DNA of 64,000 nucleotides from Kibdelosporangium aridum (GTDB taxonomy: Bacteria; Actinomycetota; Actinomycetes; Mycobacteriales; Pseudonocardiaceae), in the NCBI RefSeq assembly GCF_900176515.1, contig NZ_FWXV01000001.1, forward strand, positions 1,178,001-1,242,000. Reading direction: 5' to 3'. Numbering within the stretch: the first letter of the stretch is position 1; the number at the start of each line of letters is the position of its first letter. The notes below the pieces were generated by a model that saw only the letters and a program-made list of their open reading frames with translations, was not told the origin of the DNA and did not search any database. Positions 17,532-25,100 of the stretch are shown here, in pieces. The translations under genes and the position numbers were made by a program.

Positions 17532-18086
17532 TCAGGCGAGCGCGGGCAGCACTGGCGCGGATGGCGGATGGGTGACACCCGATGGATGCAATCCGGGGTG
17601 CTCCGGCACGCGTTGCCGCGGAATCGACGCGATCCGGCGCGCCGTGGCGATCACCGCGGACCACGGTGGCAGCCGCGGCAGTGCCCGCGGCTGTTCAATC
17701 CAGGGACATCCATTTTTCGCGTCGAATTCGCACGGTACGACCACACGCGCACCGCTGGGCACCGGATGCACTTCGATGCACCGCAGTTCGTCTTCGTGCT
17801 TCGGTGCGGCATGGCAGGCGGGCCGCGTCAGGAACATCCACCACTGCCCGCCGCCGTCGGCGAGCACGGGACCCGCCAGCATCGCTATCCGCAGGTCGGC
17901 TAGGACATCGCGGCCCAACCGCCGCGGCATCACCACCGCGTCGGCCACCTCGCCGAGCCGCATCACCAGCCTGCCCGGTTGCACCTCGATGGTCACCGGC
18001 CAGCCGAACCGTTCCTCGTAGCGGGTCCTGGCGTCGGCCAGCGTGCGTAACAGTTCGAGACTTGTCAGATTTGTCATTCCGGTCAT
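17532..18086 (-). CDS. Hypothetical protein, actinobacterial, unknown function
   Basis: 184 aa, not assigned. The N-terminus is helical (LELLRTLADARTRYEERFGWP), followed by beta-rich sequence (VTIEVQPGRLVMRLGEVADAVVMP) and a WWMFLTRPAC stretch. The C-terminal third is proline and arginine rich (PRLPPWSAVIATARRIASIPR). The YxERxGWPV start recalls the N-terminal region of actinobacterial proteins annotated as bifunctional DNA primase/polymerase, but the catalytic parts are absent. It lies upstream of, and divergent from, the LAL regulator, so a regulatory link is possible. Third-position GC supports coding. Confidence 0.6.
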   Translation of the reverse strand: MTGMTNLTSLELLRTLADARTRYEERFGWPVTIEVQPGRLVMRLGEVADAVVMPRRLGRDVLADLRIAMLAGPVLADGGGQWWMFLTRPACHAAPKHEDELRCIEVHPVPSGARVVVPCEFDAKNGCPWIEQPRALPRLPPWSAVIATARRIASIPRQRVPEHPGLHPSGVTHPPSAPVLPALA

Positions 18087-18181
18087 GGTCGCCCTCCAGA
18101 TAATGCATCAAGAGGTATACGCCTGGCCGCTAGAGGCCGGGTAGTAGCGGCCTCATGAAGTCCCTTATGAGATTTCTGCCG

Positions 18182-18210
18182 GAACGACTATGAGGAACAA
18201 CCAGTCGTTC
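18182..18210. promoter_or_regulatory. Inverted repeat in the divergent promoter region before the LAL regulator
   Basis: GAACGACT (18182-18189) and AGTCGTTC (18203-18210) are perfect 8-bp arms separated by 13 nt. They lie in the 261-bp gap between the minus-strand hypothetical gene and the LuxR regulator. This could be an operator for either promoter; a chance repeat is possible. Confidence 0.3.
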
Positions 18211-18347
18211 ACCGCGCTGAGTCATACCGGTCGGTGACAACCGCACACCTATCTTGATGACCCTCGCACTGGAAAAGGGGCGGATCAGCGCTGAACATTT
18301 TTGTGGGGGATACGGGGTGTGTATGACTTCAGCGAAAGGCTGTGGCG

Positions 18348-21032
18348 ATGGAGCTGGTCGAGCGGAATGGCCCACTGGGGGCGTTGGAACGGATGCTCAC
18401 GCGCACCGCTACCGGGCAGGGCGGGGTCACGCTGGTCACCGGCGGTATGGCCACCGGAAAGACCGAGCTGTTGCGGGAGTTCACCGGCAACGCGGCCCGC
18501 AGTGGCACGTTGGTGCTGTCCGCCACCGGCTCGCGGGCCGAGCAGTCGCTGCCGTTGGGCGTGATGTGCCAGATCGTGCACGGGCCCGCGTTCCCGGACA
18601 TCCCGGTGCCGTCCTTGTCTGCTGTGGACGAAGTGCCATGGGACGAGGTCGACCCGGACCCAGCAGTCGTCGGTCCACACGACGCTCCCGTGATCCGAGA
18701 GATGTGCGGCGCGCTGCTGACGGCGGCCAAGCATCGCACGGTCGTTGTGTGGATCGACGACATCCAGTTCGTTGACAGCGCCACGTTGCGCGTCCTGCTG
18801 TACCTGCGGCGACGGATGACCACCGCGCCAATCCTGCTGGTGATGTCCGGCTGGGCGCAGCGACGGCAGACCTGGCCGTCCTTCCGTGCCGAGATCACCC
18901 GGCAGCCGCACGACCACATCAAGCTCGCGCCGCTGTCGTTGGACGGTGTCGGCGAGCTGATCACGGAACGGTTGGACGGCCCGGCCGCCACCCGGCTGAG
19001 CCCTGGCTGCCATCAGCTCAGCGGTGGAAACCCCTTGCTGATCAACGCATTGCTGGACGACGTGACCGACAGGGACCTGGCCCCGGGTGTCGCGTACGGC
19101 CAAGCCGTGCTGACGTGCCTGCACCGCGCCGGGCCGCAGTTGCACGCCGTTGCCAGCGCTGCGGCTCTGCTCGGCGAACACATCACGCCCGCGCTCGTGG
19201 GCCAGCTCGTTTGTGAGCCCCTCGACGAGGTCTTGCCCGCGCTCGACTTCCTGAACTGCGCGGGCGTGTTCGACCAGATGACGTTCCGGCACCCAGTCGC
19301 CGCGACCACTGTGCTCGACAGCATGCGGCCAGACGACCGGTCCCGGATGCATCTGATGGCCGCGAAGTTGCTGCACCAAAAGGGCGTTGGCGCACTCGAG
19401 ATCGCGCGGCACCTGGTGGCTGCGGACGTGGCGCGGGAGCCCTGGGCGGTGGCGTTGCTGTGTGAGGCAGCCGAACGAGCGTTGTCCGATGACGAGGTCA
19501 CGTGGGCCGGGCAATGCCTGCGGTTGGCGTTGCGGGACTGCGACGACTCTCGGCGGGACGAGATCGCGAAGTCCTTGGCCCGCGTCGAGTGGCGAGTCAA
19601 CCCGGCCGCCGCAGCCTTGCACATGACATCACTGATGAACGGCACACCAGCGGGCCGAGACGCTGTCACCTTGGCCAGACACGCGTTATGGCAGGGCGAC
19701 AAGTCCGCGGCGGTCGCCGCGTTGAGCGCGGTGACGGACACCCAAGCGGCAGACGAGCTTCGGCTGGTGTACGAGTGGCAGTACGGCTCCCAGGAGGGAC
19801 TGCCCGCCAGGCAGGGCAGCAGTACGCCATGGGTTCAGGTTGGCAAGAAGCTGGCCGGGCTGATGATCAAGGGCCGGTCTGTGGAGGTGGCCGCGGGTGC
19901 CGAGCACATCCTGCAGAGCTGCCAGCTGGCTGACACCACGCTGGAGATCATCGTCTCAGCGGTCATTGCCTTGTGCTACGCGGACAAACCTGACAAGGCG
20001 GCTTTCTGGTGTGACACGCTGTCCGACGAAGCGGATCGGTGCAACGCCACCACGTGGCAGGCAGTGCTCTGCGCGGCGCGGGCAGACGTGGCGCTGCGGC
20101 AAGGCGACCTGGCAATGGCCGAGGCACAGGCGAACACGGCGTTGCAACTGCTTCCTCCGGACGGCTGGGGAGTCCTCATCGGACTTCCGAGGGCTACGTT
20201 GTTGTTGGCGTACACCGGAATGGGCCGGACGGATGCCGCAGCTGAGGTGCTCAGGCAGTTCGTGCCGGACCGGATGTCCGACACCGTCATCGGCTTGCGG
20301 TTCCTGCATGCCCGCGGTCACTACTACTTGGCGACCGACCGTGCGTTGGCGGCGTTGGACGACTTTCAGACGTGCGACCGGCAGATGCGGGAATGGAACG
20401 TCGATGTTCCCGCACTCGTGCCCGCGCACTCCGATCTCGCTCAGGCATATCTGCGGCTGGATCAGCGCAAGGTCGCCAGGGATCTGGTGAGCCGTCAGCT
20501 GGAGCGGCCACGGGCCATCAGCTCGCGCACCCGCGGCACGGCGCTTCGTGTGCTGGCCGCGACCAGTGAGCTTCGGCAGCGCCCACAGCTGCTGATGGAG
20601 GCCATCGAGGATCTGCACAACTGTGGCGACCGGCTGGAGCTGGCGCGGGCCCTGATCGACCTGAGCGAGGCGCACCAGGAGCTCGGCGAGTTCAGCCGGG
20701 CGCGGATGCACGCCCGCCGTGCGGCCGCCGAAGCCAAGGCGTGCCGGGCCGAACCGTTGTCGAAGATGCTGTCGCACGGCGGCTGTTTCGAGCCCAAGGA
20801 CCAACGGCTGGAGACTGAGGGCGTTCCCCCATTGAGCGGAGCCGAGCGCAGGGTGGCGACGCTCGCGGCTCGCGGGTACAGCAACCGTGAGATCGGCCGG
20901 ATGCTCTACATCACGGTCAGTACGGTCGAGCAGCACCTCACCCGGGTGTACCGGAAGCTCAACGTGGGCAGCCGCGCGGACCTGCCGGTCGGCCTGCTGC
21001 TGAGCCGGGTCACGGTCAAGGGCGTGCAGTAG
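18348..21032 (+). CDS. Large ATP-binding LuxR (LAL) regulator, probable activator of the TOMM locus
   Basis: 894 aa. An N-terminal AAA/STAND ATPase has Walker A GGMATGKT (~residues 32-39) and Walker B VVVWIDDIQF (~131). A long helical/TPR-like middle follows, then a C-terminal LuxR HTH (LSGAERRVATLAARGYSNREIGRMLYITVSTVEQHL). LAL proteins are typically pathway-specific activators of secondary metabolite clusters. A TTA codon lies at 19686-19688 (in HALWQG), which would make it dependent on bldA-type tRNA-Leu(UAA). I use ATG 18348 because AAAGG lies 8 nt upstream; GTG 18342 is an alternative. Confidence 0.9.
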   Translation: MELVERNGPLGALERMLTRTATGQGGVTLVTGGMATGKTELLREFTGNAARSGTLVLSATGSRAEQSLPLGVMCQIVHGPAFPDIPVPSLSAVDEVPWDEVDPDPAVVGPHDAPVIREMCGALLTAAKHRTVVVWIDDIQFVDSATLRVLLYLRRRMTTAPILLVMSGWAQRRQTWPSFRAEITRQPHDHIKLAPLSLDGVGELITERLDGPAATRLSPGCHQLSGGNPLLINALLDDVTDRDLAPGVAYGQAVLTCLHRAGPQLHAVASAAALLGEHITPALVGQLVCEPLDEVLPALDFLNCAGVFDQMTFRHPVAATTVLDSMRPDDRSRMHLMAAKLLHQKGVGALEIARHLVAADVAREPWAVALLCEAAERALSDDEVTWAGQCLRLALRDCDDSRRDEIAKSLARVEWRVNPAAAALHMTSLMNGTPAGRDAVTLARHALWQGDKSAAVAALSAVTDTQAADELRLVYEWQYGSQEGLPARQGSSTPWVQVGKKLAGLMIKGRSVEVAAGAEHILQSCQLADTTLEIIVSAVIALCYADKPDKAAFWCDTLSDEADRCNATTWQAVLCAARADVALRQGDLAMAEAQANTALQLLPPDGWGVLIGLPRATLLLAYTGMGRTDAAAEVLRQFVPDRMSDTVIGLRFLHARGHYYLATDRALAALDDFQTCDRQMREWNVDVPALVPAHSDLAQAYLRLDQRKVARDLVSRQLERPRAISSRTRGTALRVLAATSELRQRPQLLMEAIEDLHNCGDRLELARALIDLSEAHQELGEFSRARMHARRAAAEAKACRAEPLSKMLSHGGCFEPKDQRLETEGVPPLSGAERRVATLAARGYSNREIGRMLYITVSTVEQHLTRVYRKLNVGSRADLPVGLLLSRVTVKGVQ

Positions 21033-21067
21033 GCCTTTGTGGACGGAAAGTTAGGGGGTTTTCGGCC

Positions 21068-21382
21068 GTGCTCTCGGGTGGTGGGTTTGCCAGTGCCGGC
21101 GTTCTAATGGATTTCGTGGCTGTCCGGCCGGAACCCTGGGTGCGGGCCGTGGTCTTCGCCGACGGCCGGATGGAGCTGTCCGGTGATGGTCACCGACTCC
21201 GGTGTGGACCCGTCGGCACTGCCATGTGGATCGCTTTGTGCCAGCAGGATTGGCAGCTTGACGCGGCCGCCGTGCTGCTGGCCGGGCTCTGGCGGCTCGA
21301 CGTCGACAACATGCGCGCCGATCTTGACATCTGGATCGCCGAGTTGTGGGATGCCGGATTGCTCCGCCAGGTCCAGCTGTGA
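21068..21382 (+). CDS. PqqD-like stand-alone RiPP recognition protein
   Basis: 104 aa. After a ~30-residue start, the sequence MELSGDGHRLRCGPVGTAMW...DAAAVLLAGL...MRADLDIWIAELWDAGLL follows the PqqD/RRE pattern: two strands, then three helices with a buried W/L core. Such proteins bind leader peptides and deliver them to modifying enzymes. Lying just after the LAL regulator, it could serve the TOMM precursor or mark another peptide system. GTG 21068 is preceded by AGGGGG with ~9-nt spacing; ATG 21107 has none. The gene overlaps the TetR reading frame on the other strand for almost its whole length. Confidence 0.6.
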   Translation: MLSGGGFASAGVLMDFVAVRPEPWVRAVVFADGRMELSGDGHRLRCGPVGTAMWIALCQQDWQLDAAAVLLAGLWRLDVDNMRADLDIWIAELWDAGLLRQVQL

Positions 21383-21946
21383 CGCGCCTGCGATGGCGCG
21401 GATGGCCGCGGCGAGGTCGTCACCACGCGGTGCCTTCTGCGGGTCGACCAACCATTGCGCGATCACGCCGAAGAGCATGGCGAGAGCGAACGAACCGACC
21501 GATCGGACCGTTTTCTCGTCGGCAGCCGGGTCGAGCAGCCGCAGCAGGGTGGCAAGCGCGCGCCGGGCGCTTTCCTGCGTCGCGGAGAAGTACGGCCGCA
21601 TCTCGGGAGCGTGATGCAATTGCGTGAGAACTTCGAACTGGGTCACCCATAACGCACGGTGTTGCTCGAACAACTCGAGTATCCGCGGCCACGAAGCCTC
21701 GAACAGCTCAAGCGGGGTGCCGGTGTCTTCGGTGCCGGCGAGCAACTGCGCGATGTCATCGGCCCATTCATCGGTCGCCTGGACCAATGCGGCGTTCATC
21801 AACGCGTCCTTGGTGCCGAAATGGTATCCGATCGATCCGAGGTTGGTCTTCGAGACCGCGACGATGTCGCGTGCGGTCGTCCGGGCGTACCCCTTCTCCA
21901 GCAAGCACTTCTTCGCGCCGGCCAGCAGCTGCTCCCGATGCCCCAT
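21104..21946 (-). CDS. TetR-family regulator with an antisense-overlapping C-terminal extension
   Basis: The N-terminal HTH is clear (GYARTTARDIVAVSKTNLGSIGYHFGTKDALM), and residues ~60-190 resemble a TetR ligand domain (FEASWPRILELFEQHRALWVTQFEVL, FALAMLFGVIAQWLVDP). The frame continues to a stop at 21104, making 280 aa where ~190-200 is usual. The last ~90 residues run antisense to the PqqD-like gene and look like filler (PEPGQQHGGRVK). ATG 21946 begins MGHREQLLAGAKKCLLEKG. It is divergent from the aminotransferase, its most likely target. Confidence 0.8.
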   Translation of the reverse strand: MGHREQLLAGAKKCLLEKGYARTTARDIVAVSKTNLGSIGYHFGTKDALMNAALVQATDEWADDIAQLLAGTEDTGTPLELFEASWPRILELFEQHRALWVTQFEVLTQLHHAPEMRPYFSATQESARRALATLLRLLDPAADEKTVRSVGSFALAMLFGVIAQWLVDPQKAPRGDDLAAAIRAIAGASQLDLAEQSGIPQLGDPDVKIGAHVVDVEPPEPGQQHGGRVKLPILLAQSDPHGSADGSTPESVTITGQLHPAVGEDHGPHPGFRPDSHEIH

Positions 21947-22216
21947 AGTTGTCCCATCTTTGTGGACGGACGTCCAACAGAAGAGTTTATAAGGCGGGCA
22001 CCGGGGTTTCCAGGGGCCGGCCTCGGCAAACCCAGGAGATTCCCGGATCGGCGGACGGGCACGGTGCGAACGATTGCTTTCTGGGAGCGCACCCGGAGAA
22101 TTCCCCGCCGCAGAGCGGGGTTGGGCCAAGTGCGGAGGCGCGGAGGGCTCGAAATCCGCTGCCCGCTGGGCAATCATTTCGGCAAGGGATTCCAAGGGCT
22201 GAAGGAGCTGCGCGGT

Positions 22217-23473
22217 ATGGCGGACTGGCGGATCTCGCCGACCCTTGCGCTCAACGACATGGTCGCGCAGCGCCAGGAAAGAGGCGAGTCCATTGTGCAC
22301 CTTGGCTTCGGTGAGGTCCGGCTGCCCGCGTTCGAGCCCTTGGTCGACCGCCTGGTGGCCGGTGCGTCGCGGAACACGTACGGCCCTGTGGCCGGAAGCC
22401 AGGCAGTCCGTCAGGCGGCGGCGGGGTACTTCACCCGACGGCGGATCCCCACGGACGCGGAGCAAGTCGTGGTCGGCCCCGGCAGCAAACCGCTGTTGCT
22501 GGCACTGAACCTGGTGGTGCCCGGTGACGTGATCGTGCCGAAACCGGCGCGCAACACCTATGCCCCGCAAGCGGAACTCGCGGGCAAGAAGGTCTTCCGC
22601 ATTTCGATCCCGGCCCGCGCGGGCGGCGTGCCGGATCCAGCGGCCTTGCAGGACACCATTCTCGCCGCGCGCGCACTCGGCCGCGATCCGCGGATCGTGA
22701 TCCTCACATTGCCCGACAACCCGACTGGCACGGTGGCGCCACCGGAGCTGGTCCGCGAGATCTGCGCGCTCGCCGAGCAGGAAGACCTGCTGATCATCTC
22801 CGACGAAACCTACCGCGACGTCCTGCACGACCCACGCACCCCCATGCTCAGCCCAGCGGAGGCAGCCCCACGGAGAACCGTTGTGACAACAGGACTTTCC
22901 AAGAACCTCGCCCTCGGCGGATGGCGGATAGGCGTGGCCCGATTCCCGGACAGCCTGTGGGGGCAACGGATCCGGGACGGCGTGATCTCGTTCGCCAGCG
23001 AAGTGTGGTCCACACTGGCCGGTCCAATGCAGCAGGTGGCCGAGTACGCCTTCACCGAGCCCCAGGAAGTCCGCCAACGCCTCGCCGACAGCGCCCGGCT
23101 GCACGGCTCAGTGGCCCGTGCATTGCATCGGATCATGGTGGACGCGGGCGCGGTATGCCGCCCGCCGGTTGGCGCGTTCTACGTCTACCCGGACTTCAAC
23201 CCGGTCAGGGAAAAGCTCGCGGCCCGTGGCGTGACCGACGCGGACACGCTAAGCCGCCACCTCGTGGACGAGCACGGGATCGTCGTCCTGGGCGGCCATC
23301 TGCTCGGCGACGATCCAACGGCGCTGAGGTTCAAGGCCGCCACGAGCATGCTGTACGGCGACACGGTGGAGCTGCAACAGCAGGCTCTGGCCGCCGACGA
23401 CCCAGCCAAACTGCCGCACATCCGCGAGGTGCTCACTCGGCTGAGCGAAGCCTTCACGAAGCTATGCGGCTGA
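22217..23473 (+). CDS. PLP-dependent class I/II aminotransferase
   Basis: 418 aa fold-type I enzyme. It has SRNTYGPVAGSQAVRQA, PGSKPLLLAL, TLPDNPTGTVAPPELV, SDETYRD and the Schiff-base Lys229 in TTGLSKNLALGGWRIG. This motif set is that of aspartate/aromatic-type aminotransferases; the amino donor and substrate are not predictable. ATG 22217 has AAGGAG (22202-22207) upstream. The 270-bp gap to the divergent TetR gene probably holds both promoters; the gene may be repressed by that TetR. Low-copy position suggests a specialised rather than housekeeping enzyme. Confidence 0.88.
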   Translation: MADWRISPTLALNDMVAQRQERGESIVHLGFGEVRLPAFEPLVDRLVAGASRNTYGPVAGSQAVRQAAAGYFTRRRIPTDAEQVVVGPGSKPLLLALNLVVPGDVIVPKPARNTYAPQAELAGKKVFRISIPARAGGVPDPAALQDTILAARALGRDPRIVILTLPDNPTGTVAPPELVREICALAEQEDLLIISDETYRDVLHDPRTPMLSPAEAAPRRTVVTTGLSKNLALGGWRIGVARFPDSLWGQRIRDGVISFASEVWSTLAGPMQQVAEYAFTEPQEVRQRLADSARLHGSVARALHRIMVDAGAVCRPPVGAFYVYPDFNPVREKLAARGVTDADTLSRHLVDEHGIVVLGGHLLGDDPTALRFKAATSMLYGDTVELQQQALAADDPAKLPHIREVLTRLSEAFTKLCG

Positions 23474-23487
23474 ACCACAACAACGAA

Positions 23488-24034
23488 GGCGCGCCCAGCC
23501 GACCAAGAAGGCGCGCCCTAACCAACAGCGGAGGCGCGCCCGGGCCAAGCGGAGGCGCGCCCGGAGCACAGAAAGGCGCGCCCGAACAGAGAGCGAAGGT
23601 GCGCCCCAGCCACCGACAAGGCGAGCGCTGAGCATCGGCAACGCCCCAAGTCACAGTGAAGGCACGCCCTAACCAACAGCGGAGGCGCGCCCGGGCCCAA
23701 GTGAAGGCGCGCCAAAAGTGGTAGTCGGCGCGATTTTGTGTGGAGTGGCGCCGCAAATAAGCTTGTCGGCGGGCAGGGCCGCAGGTCCTGCCCGCGTTGT
23801 TGGTCCTGCTTTGCGGCGCAGAGGCTCCACACCAAATCGCGCCGACCTCTCACAGGGGCGCGCCGCAGGCGACCACAGCGCGCGCCGCGGTGAGCCAAGA
23901 GCGCGCCGAAAGCAACCCAAGCGCGCCGACCCAACAAGAGAACGCGCCAAAACCAACCACAGAGCGCGCCGCGGCGACCCACCAGCGCATCGCAGCAACC
24001 CAAGAGCGCCCCAGCCGACCCACAAGCGCCGCCT
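23488..24034. repeat. ~25-unit array of 21-22 bp period repeats built on GGCGCGCC
   Basis: This intergenic stretch carries GGCGCGCC or one-base variants at 23488, 23510, 23533, 23554, 23575, 23598, 23620, 23661, 23684 and 23706 (spacing 20-23 bp). After a central palindrome the core becomes GCGCGCC at about 23858, 23880, 23901, 23921, 23942, 23964 and then decays to ~24030 with the same period. Left units read (G/A)AGGCGCGCCC; right units read GAGCGCGCCG. There is no credible ORF, although several open frames cross it because of composition. The remaining bases to 24257 are the MHYT promoter region. Confidence 0.85.
23724..23846. repeat. Nested palindromic element within the GGCGCGCC array
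   Basis: The outer arms GTCGGCGCGATTTTGTGTGG... (23724-23757) and ...CCACACCAAATCGCGCCGAC (23810-23846) are inverted copies of 34-37 bp with one mismatch and a three-base size difference. Inside, GCGGGCAGG (23769-23777) pairs with CCTGCCCGC (23787-23795) around a 9-nt loop. The whole 123 bp could form a cruciform or long RNA hairpin. It could terminate transcription after the aminotransferase or be a miniature mobile hairpin; it encodes nothing visible. Confidence 0.8.
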
Positions 24035-24257
24035 AACTGAAACATGTTCCTACTTGACCGTAGACTCGCCCAGCTCGGTCCTAAAAAACAGCGACCCCAG
24101 TCCGGTTGGTATGTGTCTCATTCATTTTGTTGGTGATTCACCGGCGTTCAATGAACCGCCTGCATGCCCCTTTGCTATTTCTTCGGCCGCAGCTATGTTG
24201 AGCATCACTAAGTAAGTTGCTACTGGGGTGGCGTCGCTGGTTCGGGGAGGCGGGGCA

Positions 24258-25028
24258 ATGCTGGGTTTCTCTTTTGATGTGGTCACGGCGGTCATTGCGT
24301 ACGGGGTGTCCGTTGTGGGCGCTGCGCTGGGCTTGCTGTGCACGTCACGGGCTCGCGCGACGCGTGGGGCGAGCAGGGCGAGGTGGTTGGCGCTCGCCGC
24401 GCTGTCCATTGGCGGGACCGGTATCTGGGTCATGCATTTCATTGCCATGCTCGGGTCCGAAGTCCATGGAACGCCGTTACGGTATGACGTTCCGATAACA
24501 ATCCTCAGCATGGCGTTGTCGATAGGCGTTGTCGCCATCGGGTTGTTCATCGTCGGGTTCACGACGCGATCGGGTTGGCTATTTGTCGGTGGCGCCTTCA
24601 CGGGCGCGGGAGTGGCCGTCATGCATTACGTCGGAATGGCCGCGATCAACCTCTTCGGCGAGATCCATTACGACCCGTTGCTCGTTGCCGCTTCGGTCGT
24701 CATCGCCGTCGTGGCGGCCACGGCTGCGTTGTGGGCAGCGGTGAACATCCGTGCGTTCGGTGCGGTCATCCTCGCCGCGTTCATCATGGGCATCGCAGTG
24801 AACGGCATGCACCACGTGGGGATGGCCGCGGCTGAGGTGATGCCGCATGCGGCAAGCGCCGGACTCGTTGGGATGAACGGTCAGGATCTGTTGCTGCCCA
24901 TGGTGGTCGGCATCAGCTTCGTCACCGTGATGACCCTGGCGATCGTGGCGTTGTCGCCGAATGCTCAGGAGATCGCGGAGGAACGGGCGTTGCAGGCGAG
25001 GATCGCGCGGGTAACGAACTTCCGTTGA
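24258..25028 (+). CDS. MHYT-domain integral membrane sensor
   Basis: 256 aa with about seven membrane helices and three MHYT-type motifs: WVMHFIAML, AVMHYVGMAA and NGMHHVGMAA. The MHYT domain is a proposed sensor of O2, CO or NO through metal bound by Met/His near the outer face. Here it stands alone without the GGDEF/EAL or kinase output it often precedes; only a short cytoplasmic tail follows (ALQARIARVTNFR). ATG 24258 has GGGAGG upstream. One TTA codon (in GTPLRYD). A partner protein is not identified. Confidence 0.85.
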   Translation: MLGFSFDVVTAVIAYGVSVVGAALGLLCTSRARATRGASRARWLALAALSIGGTGIWVMHFIAMLGSEVHGTPLRYDVPITILSMALSIGVVAIGLFIVGFTTRSGWLFVGGAFTGAGVAVMHYVGMAAINLFGEIHYDPLLVAASVVIAVVAATAALWAAVNIRAFGAVILAAFIMGIAVNGMHHVGMAAAEVMPHAASAGLVGMNGQDLLLPMVVGISFVTVMTLAIVALSPNAQEIAEERALQARIARVTNFR

Positions 25029-25100
25029 GTGGAAACTGAGGCTGACTGACGTTCATCAACGCGGTATGAGTCTGGTCTTGCCCACGAGACAGGAGCAGCG

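Noticed and set aside
23488..24034. CRISPR array or coding repeats (several long open frames cross this region)
   Set aside because: Units share only the GGCGCGCC core with short variable gaps of 13-15 bp; the open frames are Arg/Ala/Pro shadows of the composition.
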